DNA from: Bacteroidales bacterium
GTDB taxonomy: Bacteria; Bacteroidota; Bacteroidia; Bacteroidales; GCA-2748055
Reading direction: 5' to 3'
Length of the DNA: 64,000 nucleotides
Assembly (NCBI GenBank): GCA_020636775.1
Contig: JACJXF010000003.1
Span: forward strand, 84,518 to 148,517
In this document: piece after piece, positions 28,685-37,456 of the stretch
Numbering within the stretch: position 1 is the stretch's first letter
Layout: every line of letters begins with the position of its first letter
The notes under the pieces: generated by a model
What the model saw: the letters and a program-made list of their open reading frames with translations, nothing else
Databases searched by the model: none
What the model was told of the DNA's origin: nothing
Made by a program: the position numbers and the translations under genes

Positions 28685-30460
28685 ATGGTGTGGCTTAGAC
28701 CGGTATTTGAGAGGATTCATAAGCTCAGGTTAAAATATATTCAGCAAAGGCAGTTTATTCTTATCCTTAGTGCGGTGGTCGGCCTTGTTGTAGGATTTTC
28801 TGCTGTAATAATCAAGAACCTTGTACATTTTATACAGGAATTATTAAAATCCGGTTTAAACGGATCCTTGCATTACGCCCTTCTTTTTATACTTCCCATC
28901 GCTGGTATTTTTATCACGGTACTATTTATTCGTTACATTAATAAAAAGCCTGTTGGTGATGGAGTTCCCAGCGTTCTTTATGCGGTTTCAAAAAAGAGCG
29001 GTATAATGGAGTCTCATAATATGTATTCATCCGTTATCAGCAGCGCTCTAACTGTTGGTTTCGGGGGATCTGTAGGACTTGAAGGGCCTACCGTTGCGAC
29101 CGGAGCTGCACTGGGATCGAATATCGGAAGAGTTCTCAAACTCAGTTATAAGGAAATTACACTTTTACTTGCCTGTGCATCGGCAGGAGCCATGTCGGCC
29201 ATTTTTAAAGCTCCCATTGCCGGTACGGTTTTCGCTCTTGAAGTTATAATGACAGATCTTACCATGGCTGGTTTGATTCCCTTGCTGATTTCTTCGGTGA
29301 CAGCTGCATTGACCTCCTATTTCTTTCTGGGCCAGAATGTATTATATGCTTTTTCGGTACATGAACCTTTCCACCTGAACCGACTGGTATTTTACCTGAT
29401 CATAGGTATAGTGACAGGTCTGGTTTCCGTATACTTTTTCCAGGTTTACAATAAGCTTTCGCAGTGGTTTTCAGGTATTGAAAAATGGCATCACCGGCTT
29501 TTGATTGGTGGAGGAGTGCTGGGTATTCTTATTTTTATTTTTCCGGCTTTATACGGCGAAGGATACCAGCAGATCAATAATATGCTCGCGGGAAATTATG
29601 GTTATCTCTTTGAAAATACATTTTATTCCTCAATGGCAGGAAACATATGGATAGTGCTGGGTTTACTGAGCCTGCTGATTCTTTTTAAATCGGTAGCCTT
29701 AAACCTGACCTTCGGAGCAGGTGGGATAGGAGGGATTTTTGCTCCAACCTTATTTACCGGAGCCGCTACGGGTTTGTTCTTTGGATTATTAATGAACAAA
29801 CTTGGATTTCCCATTAATCCAAGCAATTTTGCCCTGATCGGGATGGCCGGATTAATTGCCGGGGTGATTCATGCCCCGCTTACTGCTATATTTCTTATTG
29901 CTGAGCTGACCGGGGGATATGAATTGCTCATGCCTATTATGATCAGCGCAACCATAAGCTATGCTACAGTCAGAATGTTCGAGAAAAACTCAGTTTATAC
30001 CGTGCAGCTTGCCAGGCGCGGGGCGCTCTTTACGCACGACAAAGATAAGAATGTTTTATTAATGATGAGCGTGAATGATCTGATTGAAACAAATTTCAAT
30101 AAAATTCATCCTGAGGATAAACTCGGTTACCTGGTGAAAGTTATTACTTCCAGCCACAGAAATATTTTCCCGGTGGTAGATGCCGAGGATAATTTTATGG
30201 GAATTGTTAAACTGGATGACATCAGGCAGATAATATTCAAAACCAAATTGTACAATAAAACCCTGGTAAAAGAATTGATGTTTACTCCCCAGTTTACCAT
30301 AAGTCCTGATGAACCTATGGAAGAAGTGGTGCATAAGTTCACCGTCAGCGGGCGTTTCAATATCGCCGTTATTAAAGATGGCAAATACCTGGGCTTTGTG
30401 TCCCGTGCAAAGGTCTTCTCTGCCTACCGTGATTTGGTGCATGAAATCTCAGAGGAATAA
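28685..30460 (+). CDS. ClC-family chloride channel/transporter with CBS pair (copy 1)
   Basis: A 591-residue inner-membrane ClC protein with two CBS domains at about 450-585. The gating glutamate is present in GLEGP (Glu133), and GGIFAPTLFTG and the late pore Tyr in NSVYTVQLAR are kept. The inner proton glutamate of E. coli ClC-ec1 aligns with Val187 in FALEVI, and the filter Ser aligns with Asp92 in GDGVP. Loss of the inner glutamate is known in channel-type and some transporter ClCs, so proton coupling may be altered. These alignments were made by eye. A paralogue of the same length follows 73 bases downstream. Confidence 0.9.
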   Translation: MVWLRPVFERIHKLRLKYIQQRQFILILSAVVGLVVGFSAVIIKNLVHFIQELLKSGLNGSLHYALLFILPIAGIFITVLFIRYINKKPVGDGVPSVLYAVSKKSGIMESHNMYSSVISSALTVGFGGSVGLEGPTVATGAALGSNIGRVLKLSYKEITLLLACASAGAMSAIFKAPIAGTVFALEVIMTDLTMAGLIPLLISSVTAALTSYFFLGQNVLYAFSVHEPFHLNRLVFYLIIGIVTGLVSVYFFQVYNKLSQWFSGIEKWHHRLLIGGGVLGILIFIFPALYGEGYQQINNMLAGNYGYLFENTFYSSMAGNIWIVLGLLSLLILFKSVALNLTFGAGGIGGIFAPTLFTGAATGLFFGLLMNKLGFPINPSNFALIGMAGLIAGVIHAPLTAIFLIAELTGGYELLMPIMISATISYATVRMFEKNSVYTVQLARRGALFTHDKDKNVLLMMSVNDLIETNFNKIHPEDKLGYLVKVITSSHRNIFPVVDAEDNFMGIVKLDDIRQIIFKTKLYNKTLVKELMFTPQFTISPDEPMEEVVHKFTVSGRFNIAVIKDGKYLGFVSRAKVFSAYRDLVHEISEE

Positions 30461-30499
30461 ATACAGGCTTTATTTTTTCTAAAAAAATCATTCTTATGG

Positions 30500-30529
30500 T
30501 TGAAGAATAACTCTTCAATGTTACCTTTG
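30500..30529 (+). promoter_or_regulatory. Promoter for second ClC gene, predicted leaderless
   Basis: TTG (30500-30502), a 19-base spacer and TACCTTTG (30522-30529) match the Bacteroidetes consensus. The GTG start of the ClC gene is only 4 bases after the box, so transcription should begin at or next to the start codon. A leaderless mRNA is therefore predicted. Confidence 0.6.
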
Positions 30530-30533
30530 CGCT

Positions 30534-32309
30534 GTGAAAAAATCGATTTTTTATAGAAGGGTTGTAACCTTTAGGGACAAGCATCTTGGCCCACGCAGGT
30601 TTATCATTGCCCTTAGCTTTGTGATTGGTATTTTTGGAGGACTTGTGGCGGTACTTCTTAAAAACCTCGTTGCTTTTGTTGAGGAGTTTTTATTAACTGC
30701 CTTTAAGGCTGACCAGATTAATTTCTTTTATTTTGCTCTTCCTCTGGCAGGTATATTTCTGACCGTGCTTTTTGTAAAATTCTTTGTTAAGGATAACATT
30801 TCTCACGGAGTAACCAGGATCCTTTATGCCATGTCGAGAAATAATGCCATCCTCAAGGCTCATAACATGTATTCCTCCATGATTGCCAGTACCCTTACCG
30901 TGGGATTTGGAGGTTCCGTAGGACTTGAAGCGCCAATTGTGCTAACCGGATCCGCTTTCGGATCAAGAATTTCAAAATTTTTTCATATGAACTATCGCAC
31001 CACCATGCTTATGCTTGGATGCGGTGCTTCAGCTGCCATTGCCGGTATTTTTAAGGCTCCTATTGCTGCCCTGATATTCGCCCTTGAAGTTCTTATGCTT
31101 GACCTTACCATGTGGTCTCTTATTCCCCTTATGATTTCTGCAGTTACCGGTGCCACGGTTGCATATTTTCTGCTGGGAAAAAGTGTGATTTTCTTTTTCA
31201 CTCTTCAGGATCCCTTTGTTCTGAATAACCTGCCCTTTTATATAATTCTTGGTATTGTATGCGGACTTGTGTCACTATACTTTACCCGGGGTGTCAAATA
31301 TATTGAACGGCGCTCATCGAAGCTCAAAAACCCCTATGAAAAACTGGTTATAGGAGGAATGGTACTGGGACTATTAATTTTCCTGTTTCCTCCCCTTTAT
31401 GGTGAGGGTTACTTTACCCTTAAGGCCTTATTAACCGGTCATGCTGTGGATCTCACCAATAACAGCTTTTTCTATCAGTTAAGCGACAATTCCTGGATGC
31501 TGTTGCTGTACCTCTGTCTTGTTCTGTTCTTTAAGGTCATTGCCATGTCAGTTACCACCGCCAGCGGCGGAGTAGGGGGGATTTTTGCACCAGCGCTGTT
31601 TATGGGTGGAATTGTTGGATTCATAGTATCAAGGACCACCAATCTGACCAGTTTTGTGACGGTTTCAGAAAAGAATTTTACTCTTGTGGGAATGGCCGGA
31701 TTAATGGCGGGAGTAATGCATGCACCCCTTACAGCAATATTCTTAATTGCAGAAATTACCGGAGGGTATGGATTATTCATTCCCCTGATTGTGACTTCTG
31801 CTATTTCCTACATGACGATCATTTATTTTGAGCCCCATTCCATTTATACCGAACGTCTTGCCAGGAAAGGGGACCTTATTACCCATCATAAGGACAAGGC
31901 AGTTCTGACACTTTTAAATCTTAAATCGGTTATTGAGAAGGATCTCAAAATTGTGAAGCCTGATGCTACTCTTGGCGATCTGGTAAAGATTATCTCAAAA
32001 TCTAAGCGAAATATTTTCCCTGTAGTAGGTGAGGAGGGAATTCTGGAAGGTATTATTCTTCTAGATGACGTCAGAAGTATCATATTCAACCACGAGTTAT
32101 ACGATACAACTCTGGTTGCCGACCTCATGATTACCCCGCCTGCAACGGTTTCTTCCACAGAAGGAATGGAATCAGTCATGAAGAAATTTGAGGAATCGGG
32201 AGCATGGAACCTGCCGGTTACTGATGACAGGGTTTATGTTGGCTTTATTTCCAAAGCCAGAATTTTTAATATGTACCGGAAATTGTTAGTTCAATTCAGC
32301 GATGAATAG
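30534..32309 (+). CDS. ClC-family chloride channel/transporter with CBS pair (copy 2)
   Basis: A 591-residue paralogue of the preceding ClC protein, with the same plan of membrane core and CBS pair at about 450-588. The gating Glu132 is kept, but the motif is GLEAP rather than GLEGP. The inner proton glutamate aligns with Val186 in FALEVL, and the filter position has His91 in SHGVT. The pore Tyr in HSIYTERLAR is kept. The start is GTG at 30534; no ATG fits the conserved N-terminus. It has its own promoter just upstream. The two copies have diverged in the filter, which suggests different ion preference or gating; this is inference from by-eye alignment. Confidence 0.9.
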   Translation: MKKSIFYRRVVTFRDKHLGPRRFIIALSFVIGIFGGLVAVLLKNLVAFVEEFLLTAFKADQINFFYFALPLAGIFLTVLFVKFFVKDNISHGVTRILYAMSRNNAILKAHNMYSSMIASTLTVGFGGSVGLEAPIVLTGSAFGSRISKFFHMNYRTTMLMLGCGASAAIAGIFKAPIAALIFALEVLMLDLTMWSLIPLMISAVTGATVAYFLLGKSVIFFFTLQDPFVLNNLPFYIILGIVCGLVSLYFTRGVKYIERRSSKLKNPYEKLVIGGMVLGLLIFLFPPLYGEGYFTLKALLTGHAVDLTNNSFFYQLSDNSWMLLLYLCLVLFFKVIAMSVTTASGGVGGIFAPALFMGGIVGFIVSRTTNLTSFVTVSEKNFTLVGMAGLMAGVMHAPLTAIFLIAEITGGYGLFIPLIVTSAISYMTIIYFEPHSIYTERLARKGDLITHHKDKAVLTLLNLKSVIEKDLKIVKPDATLGDLVKIISKSKRNIFPVVGEEGILEGIILLDDVRSIIFNHELYDTTLVADLMITPPATVSSTEGMESVMKKFEESGAWNLPVTDDRVYVGFISKARIFNMYRKLLVQFSDE

Positions 32310-32344
32310 GAACTTATTCATTGGATTTTTTTATTTTTAAGTCA

Positions 32345-32372
32345 GAATATTTTCCCAGTAGTGAAAATATTC
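32345..32372. repeat. Perfect 10-bp inverted repeat upstream of glyA
   Basis: GAATATTTTC (32345-32354) and GAAAATATTC (32363-32372) form a perfect inverted repeat with an 8-base spacer, 46 bases before glyA. No T-run follows on the plus strand, so an operator or mRNA hairpin is as likely as a terminator for the ClC gene. Confidence 0.6.
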
Positions 32373-32418
32373 ATTCGCTTATTATTGAAACATACAAACA
32401 AGCCAAATAAAACCAGCT

Positions 32419-33696
32419 ATGAAAAGAGATCTGCAACTATTCGACATTATCCAGCGTGAACAGAACCGCCAGAAAAGAGGTATTGAACTGATTGCCTCCG
32501 AAAACTTTGTAAGCCTTCAGGTTATGGAGGCCATGGGTTCTGTACTTACCAATAAATATGCTGAAGGTTATCCCGGAAATCGCTATTATGGTGGCTGTGA
32601 GGTGGTTGATGAGGCAGAGCAACTTGCCATCGACCGGTTGAAGGAAATTTACAATGCTGAATATGCCAATGTGCAGCCCCATTCCGGCGCTCAGGCGAAC
32701 ATGTCGGTTTTTCTTACCTGCCTGAAGCCCGGTGATACTTTTCTGGGACTTGACTTAAGTCACGGAGGGCACCTCTCGCACGGTTCACCGGTAAACAGTT
32801 CAGGTTTACTGTATAATGCCATTTCCTATGGTCTTAACCGGGAAACCGAAATGGTCGATTATGATGCGATGGAGAAAATAGCCCACGAGAAGAAACCAAA
32901 ACTGATTATTGCAGGGGCATCAGCTTATTCGCGCGACTGGGACTATGCAAGGATGAGAAAGCTGGCTGATTCCATTGGCGCAATATTTATGGTGGATATG
33001 GCCCATCCGGCAGGACTCATTGCGGCCGGACTTTTGAAGAATCCGCTTGAACATGCACATATCGTTACCTCCACAACTCATAAAACCCTTCGCGGGCCGA
33101 GAGGTGGAATTATTTTAATGGGAAAGGATTTCGAAAATCCCTGGAAGATTTCAACCAAAAAAGGCGAAGTAAGGATGATGTCATCCCTTCTTAATTCTGC
33201 AGTTTTTCCGGGAATACAGGGCGGTCCACTGGAACATATAATCGCGGCTAAAGCCGTAGCCTTTGGAGAAGCTCTGCAGCCGGAATATAAGGATTACCAG
33301 AAGCAGGTAGTGAAAAATGCGAAAGTTATGGCTGACAGTTTTATGAAACTTGGATACAAAGTGGTCTCCGGGGGTACAGATAACCACTCCATGCTGATCG
33401 ATCTTCGAACCAAAGTGGCCGATGTTACAGGCAAGGAAGTTGAGAAAGCCCTTGTTTTGGCTGATATCACCGTAAATAAAAATATGGTTCCCTTTGATAG
33501 CCGTTCTCCATTCCTTACATCAGGAATAAGGGTAGGCACTCCGGCAATTACCACAAGAGGGGTTAAAGAGGACTTAATTCCCAGCATCGTAGCTCTCATG
33601 GATGAGGTAATCACTCAGGTAAATGATCCTCTGGTTATCGATAAGGTACGCGCAAAGGTCAATACTATGATGAAAGATTTCCAGATGTTTGCCTGA
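32419..33696 (+). CDS. glyA: Serine hydroxymethyltransferase
   Basis: A 425-residue PLP enzyme that interconverts serine and glycine and supplies methylene-THF to MetF, purine and thymidylate synthesis. Early motifs are GIELIASENFVS and NKYAEGYPGNRYYGG. The PLP lysine sits in VTSTTHKTLRGPRGG (THKT), with VDMAHPAGLIA before it. Length is normal. A receiver-domain gene follows at 12 bases and a TauE-like permease 5 bases later, so the three may form an operon by proximity alone. An inverted repeat precedes the gene. Confidence 0.97.
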   Translation: MKRDLQLFDIIQREQNRQKRGIELIASENFVSLQVMEAMGSVLTNKYAEGYPGNRYYGGCEVVDEAEQLAIDRLKEIYNAEYANVQPHSGAQANMSVFLTCLKPGDTFLGLDLSHGGHLSHGSPVNSSGLLYNAISYGLNRETEMVDYDAMEKIAHEKKPKLIIAGASAYSRDWDYARMRKLADSIGAIFMVDMAHPAGLIAAGLLKNPLEHAHIVTSTTHKTLRGPRGGIILMGKDFENPWKISTKKGEVRMMSSLLNSAVFPGIQGGPLEHIIAAKAVAFGEALQPEYKDYQKQVVKNAKVMADSFMKLGYKVVSGGTDNHSMLIDLRTKVADVTGKEVEKALVLADITVNKNMVPFDSRSPFLTSGIRVGTPAITTRGVKEDLIPSIVALMDEVITQVNDPLVIDKVRAKVNTMMKDFQMFA

Positions 33697-33708
33697 GATT
33701 CATTATGC

Positions 33709-34101
33709 ATGAAAAAAGCAGCTCTTATATTCGTAGTTGATGATGATGTGCTGATACAGAAAATTATCTCAGCCGAGTTGAAAAAACTAAAGGCTGAGGT
33801 GATGGTTTTTTCCTATGGTGAAGACTGTTTAAAGGAGTTACATCTTAAGCCCGACCTGCTTATTCTGGATTATATTTTTGCCGATGCCGGTCGTCCGAGA
33901 CTCTCCGGTCTTGAAATTTTAAAGGAAATACGTAAGGAACATCCGGATTTACCTGTCATAATTCTTTCCGGCCAGGAAAGTGGAAATACAGTTCTTGAAC
34001 TTATGAAACTTGATATTGAAGAATACATTATCAAGGAAAAGGAGTTTTCCCGGAAGGTAAGAGAAGCGGCTGCGGGTATTATTAACAGGGATAAATCATA
34101 G
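33709..34101 (+). CDS. Stand-alone response regulator receiver domain
   Basis: A 130-residue CheY-like protein with no output domain. The acid pocket is Asp11-Asp12-Asp13, the phosphoacceptor is Asp54 in LLILDYIFAD, and the switch residues are Ser87 and Lys109 (IIKEK), all in place, so it should be phosphorylated. No histidine kinase lies nearby, which makes the partner unknown. It sits 12 bases after glyA and 5 before the TauE-like gene; co-transcription is likely by spacing, but a functional link is not evident. Confidence 0.88.
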   Translation: MKKAALIFVVDDDVLIQKIISAELKKLKAEVMVFSYGEDCLKELHLKPDLLILDYIFADAGRPRLSGLEILKEIRKEHPDLPVIILSGQESGNTVLELMKLDIEEYIIKEKEFSRKVREAAAGIINRDKS

Positions 34102-34106
34102 CTGCT

Positions 34107-34856
34107 ATGGAATGGTACCAGGTTGCCTTACTCATTTCAGCAGGAATTGTCGCTGGTTTTATTAATACGATTGCAGGTAGCGGCTCACTTTTAACTCTGC
34201 CACTTTTTATGGCATTCGGGTTGTCAGCTCCCGTAGCGAATGGAACCAACAGAATAGGAATACTTCTGCAGACCATTGTGGGTGCGGCCAGTTTTAAGAA
34301 ACAGAAAATACTCGACTTCAGATCGGCTGCAATTATTGGAATCCCTTCGGTTGCAGGCTCCCTCCTCGGAGCGCTCATAGCGGTAGATATAGATGAAAAG
34401 GCAATGAAAACCGCCATTGGGTTTTTACTGATTATCATGTTTTTTCTGATACTCTGGAAACCTTCGCGTTGGATCAAAAGCAGAGAAGGCAATCCCCCTC
34501 TGCCACTCTGGGCCCAGATAATCATTTTCTTCTTCGTTGGTGTTTACGGAGGATTTATTCAGGCCGGAGTGGGGTTTTTCCTGCTTGCGGCGCTGGTACT
34601 GGGATCGGGATTTGACTTAATTAAAGCCAATGCACTGAAAGTATTTCTGGTTCTCTTGTATACTCCCTTTTCCCTGGTGGTATTTATCCTGAATAACCAG
34701 GTAGATTACAAGCTGGGATTGATAGTTGCAGCAGGCAGCATGATCGGTGCCTGGCTGGGGGCAAAATTTTCGGTTAAATGGGGTCCCGGGGTTGTAAGAA
34801 TATTTCTGTTGCTAACTCTGCTGGTAGCATCGGCTAAGTTGCTTGGGCTTTTTTAG
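34107..34856 (+). CDS. TauE/SafE-family membrane permease
   Basis: A 249-residue integral membrane protein with about eight segments in two similar halves, each with a Gly-rich signature: GFINTIAGSGSLLTLP near residue 17 and YGGFIQAGVGFFLLAAL near 147. The family exports sulfite, sulfoacetate or related anions, but most bacterial members have unknown cargo. It is 5 bases after the receiver gene and ends one base before the tonB stop of the convergent operon. Confidence 0.88.
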   Translation: MEWYQVALLISAGIVAGFINTIAGSGSLLTLPLFMAFGLSAPVANGTNRIGILLQTIVGAASFKKQKILDFRSAAIIGIPSVAGSLLGALIAVDIDEKAMKTAIGFLLIIMFFLILWKPSRWIKSREGNPPLPLWAQIIIFFFVGVYGGFIQAGVGFFLLAALVLGSGFDLIKANALKVFLVLLYTPFSLVVFILNNQVDYKLGLIVAAGSMIGAWLGAKFSVKWGPGVVRIFLLLTLLVASAKLLGLF

Positions 34857-34857
34857 T

Positions 34858-35718
34858 TTAGCGGGGTTCAATGATGTATCGTATCCATCCCTGCTGACGA
34901 AAAGCAGCTTTTTGATCAACTGTAAACTTAGCAGATGCAGCAGCTTTTAATACCGCTTCATAAATACAGTCGTCCTGAAAATTAGATTCGAGAATGGAAG
35001 GATCACCTGCTACGTTTCCTTCAGGATCAACATTTATTCTTACCTTAATTATTACCCTAGATGTAACAGTGCAACCTCCAACAGCGGGAAGAGGAAGTGA
35101 TCCTCTTGCACCCCTCGTGCCCAATCCAAATGAGATACCATTCCCCAATCCCCCGCCATCACCATAATTACTGGCATCAGGAGTGCCATCAGGATTTCCC
35201 TGGTTTCCGGTTCCCTCAGTAACTCCCTGTCCGCCGGTGGTAGTACCCACACCTTTATTGGCAAAGGCATTTTTTGCCCTGTTATTCGCTTCATCAGTTA
35301 TTTTTTTCTGACGTGCAGCCTCGGCTTCCTGAAGCCTTTTTTCTTCGGCTTGTTTTTTCTCAAGTTCAATTTTTCGTAACTCTTCGGCTGTAGGTTTATT
35401 TTCTTTTACCTTCGTCTCTTCAATGTTCTGAACAGTTTTTGTGTCTACCTTTTCCTGCTTCACCTGTTTTACTGGAACAACAGCAGTTTCATTTACTTTT
35501 TCCTCAACAGGCGGTTGCGGTTCATCTTCACTGGCCTGAACTTCCTCTCCTTTGGGTTCAAATTTGCCCAGTCCTGTTTCACTGTTACCAAAATTTACCA
35601 GCACACCCTGCTCCTCAGGGGGAGGATCAGGAAAGCTGAAACCGAAAAACAAGAGCAGGAATAATAACAGTAAGTGAAATAATATGGTACCTGCTAATCC
35701 TCTGGTGTTATATTGCAT
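34858..35718 (-). CDS. tonB: TonB-family energy transducer
   Basis: A 286-residue periplasm-spanning protein. One N-terminal membrane helix (about 10-27) is followed by PDPPPEEQG, then a long Pro/Glu/Lys-rich and helical linker (about 70-150), a Gly-rich stretch, and a C-terminal domain of about 80 residues. The C-terminus, with VIIKVRINVDPEGNV and the end RYIIEPR, fits TonB or TolA-like energy transducers. It is last in an exbB-exbD-exbD-tonB operon. It should couple the proton gradient to outer membrane receptors. Receptors are not in the window. TonB versus TolA cannot be fully settled from sequence, but the C-terminal motif favours TonB-like. Confidence 0.85.
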   Translation of the reverse strand: MQYNTRGLAGTILFHLLLLFLLLFFGFSFPDPPPEEQGVLVNFGNSETGLGKFEPKGEEVQASEDEPQPPVEEKVNETAVVPVKQVKQEKVDTKTVQNIEETKVKENKPTAEELRKIELEKKQAEEKRLQEAEAARQKKITDEANNRAKNAFANKGVGTTTGGQGVTEGTGNQGNPDGTPDASNYGDGGGLGNGISFGLGTRGARGSLPLPAVGGCTVTSRVIIKVRINVDPEGNVAGDPSILESNFQDDCIYEAVLKAAASAKFTVDQKAAFRQQGWIRYIIEPR

Positions 35719-35729
35719 GGCTTTAGTCT

Positions 35730-36125
35730 TTAAAGAGACCTTGTTCCCAGAATAACCTTAAACCTGTTTTGCTTGGCTATTTCGAGAAGCTTATAAATTT
35801 CATCCATATTCACATTCTCATCAGCATTGATACGAATGGTAGGCGGTTCTTTGGGACTGCCCAGTTTTTCTTTTATCAGGGGTTCTACCTGATCGAAGGT
35901 ACATGATGTCCCATCTACCATAAATTCCATTTTATTGGTAATTGAAATGGTTAAAAGGGGAGTGGCAACTGTCTGGTTATTGCTCTGCGGCAACATTATG
36001 TTCGACGCCACAGGAGCAGTAAGTGTGGAAACCAGCATAAAGAACAGGAGCAACAGAAAAACTATATCTGTCATGCCGGAAAGGGCAAAATTTATACTGG
36101 ATTTATTTTTTGAAGCGATTGCCAT
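35730..36125 (-). CDS. exbD: ExbD-family proton channel subunit (second copy)
   Basis: A 131-residue inner-membrane protein with one N-terminal helix containing the functional Asp in SGMTDIVFLLLLFFMLVS, and a periplasmic C-terminal domain. With ExbB it forms the proton-driven motor that energises TonB. It starts next to the stop of the first exbD copy and has 11 bases to tonB. The two ExbD proteins share the helix but differ in the periplasmic part, so they may form a mixed dimer inside the ExbB ring; that is inference. Confidence 0.92.
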   Translation of the reverse strand: MAIASKNKSSINFALSGMTDIVFLLLLFFMLVSTLTAPVASNIMLPQSNNQTVATPLLTISITNKMEFMVDGTSCTFDQVEPLIKEKLGSPKEPPTIRINADENVNMDEIYKLLEIAKQNRFKVILGTRSL

Positions 36126-36518
36126 TTATTGCTTTATTAAAACAACTTTATAATTGTTTTTCACTGCTACATTCATCACACCGACGGTTTCCTTAACGGT
36201 AACATCGTTTGCGGTAATCAGTTTGAAAGTAGGATCATTCTGCCCGTTGAGTTTTCGGGTAAGAATGGCGGATAATTCATCTATGCTGACCTTTTTACCA
36301 TCAATGCTAATATTTCCGCTTCCCTGTAGCTCCACCTCCGGAACTTCATCCTGAGAAAGGCTGCTTGTCTGTCCCTGTTGCGGAAGCAGCAATTTCAGAG
36401 CATTCGGAGCAATCATGGTAGATGTAATCATAAAAAACAGGAGCAGCAGGAAGACGATATCCGTCATTCCGGAAGTACTGAATGCAACTGTAATTTTATT
36501 TCTCGTTTTGATTCTCAT
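36126..36518 (-). CDS. exbD: ExbD-family proton channel subunit (first copy)
   Basis: A 130-residue ExbD protein with the helix SGMTDIVFLLLLFFMITS carrying the conserved Asp, followed by a periplasmic domain. It is 4 bases after exbB and abuts the second exbD gene with no gap, so the order exbB-exbD-exbD-tonB indicates one transcript. Paired exbD genes of this type are common in Bacteroidota. Confidence 0.92.
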   Translation of the reverse strand: MRIKTRNKITVAFSTSGMTDIVFLLLLFFMITSTMIAPNALKLLLPQQGQTSSLSQDEVPEVELQGSGNISIDGKKVSIDELSAILTRKLNGQNDPTFKLITANDVTVKETVGVMNVAVKNNYKVVLIKQ

Positions 36519-36522
36519 CCTA

Positions 36523-37212
36523 TTATTTTACAGGCTCATTTAAAAGATCCATAAATTCAGTAGTACTTGCTTCCAGTGTGTTTACAACCTTCTCTACTTT
36601 TGCAACCAGTGCATTATAGGCAAAGTAGGCAAATATCCCTACAATAAGACCGGCAACTGTGGTTACAAGTGCTGTGTAAATACCTGTTGACAGCAGGGAA
36701 ACATTTATATTATTTCCTGCGGCCGACATTTCCATAAATGATTGTATCATTCCAATAACCGTTCCAAAAAACCCGATCATGGGTGCTCCACCTGCACAGG
36801 ATGCCAGAGTAGGCAGACCCTGCTCGAGCTTGTATATTTCGAGGCGGCCAACATTCTCAATGGCAGCATTAACATCATTCAGTGGCCTCCCAATCCTGCT
36901 GATTCCTTTGTGGATCATGTGTGCAACAGGATTATTGGTGGTTTCGCAAAGATTTTTTGCAGCATCAATTTTTCCGTCCATAATATAATCGCGGATACGG
37001 TTCATGAAATTGATATCAATTTTCTGTGCTTTTTTGATGGCAAAATACCTTTCTATAAAGATGTAAACTGCGATAATTGAAAGTGCAAGAATAGGGATCA
37101 TTACCCAGCCCCCTTTCATGGCTACTGAAAGAAAAGTCTCTTCCCGTGTACCACCTGTCTGAATGCTGGATGTTTCCGTTGTAATGACCTGAAGGATTGT
37201 CAGAATATTCAT
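36523..37212 (-). CDS. exbB: ExbB/MotA/TolQ-family proton channel subunit
   Basis: A 229-residue inner-membrane protein with three helices: one near 30-52 (WVMIPILALSIIAVYIFIER), and two in the C-terminal half, with the pore-lining segments GFFGTVIGMIQSF and ALVTTVAGLIVGIFAYFAYN. It forms the ring around the ExbD dimer. It is the first gene of the tonB operon. Upstream, at 37324-37377, lies a 9-bp tandem repeat; no good promoter match was found in the 244-base gap. Confidence 0.93.
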   Translation of the reverse strand: MNILTILQVITTETSSIQTGGTREETFLSVAMKGGWVMIPILALSIIAVYIFIERYFAIKKAQKIDINFMNRIRDYIMDGKIDAAKNLCETTNNPVAHMIHKGISRIGRPLNDVNAAIENVGRLEIYKLEQGLPTLASCAGGAPMIGFFGTVIGMIQSFMEMSAAGNNINVSLLSTGIYTALVTTVAGLIVGIFAYFAYNALVAKVEKVVNTLEASTTEFMDLLNEPVK

Positions 37213-37323
37213 GGTAAAATATTTTTTTTTGCGAAGTTATTAAAAAAAACGCTTGATATAGGCTTTGTATTATGTGGGATTGTTAATATATGTGGGGAAT
37301 TATTAACAATGGGGAGGCGATAG

Positions 37324-37377
37324 GGACGTAACGGAGGTGACGGAAGTAACGGAAGTAACGGACGTAAAGGAAGTAAC
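37324..37377. repeat. 9-bp minisatellite GTNACGGAN, six units
   Basis: Six tandem copies of a 9-base unit, written GGACGTAAC or GGAAGTAAC from 37324, with variation mainly at two fixed positions. A shorter GGNGCA-like repeat follows at once. It lies between nhaD and exbB. A related array on the other strand is at 47278-47352. No gene reads through it from a start codon. Confidence 0.85.
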
Positions 37378-37456
37378 GGAGCAGGGGCAGGAGCAGGGAT
37401 GTCTTTTCAAAGCAGACAGTCCATTCCTCTTGCCCTTCCCCCTTGCACTTATCTTT

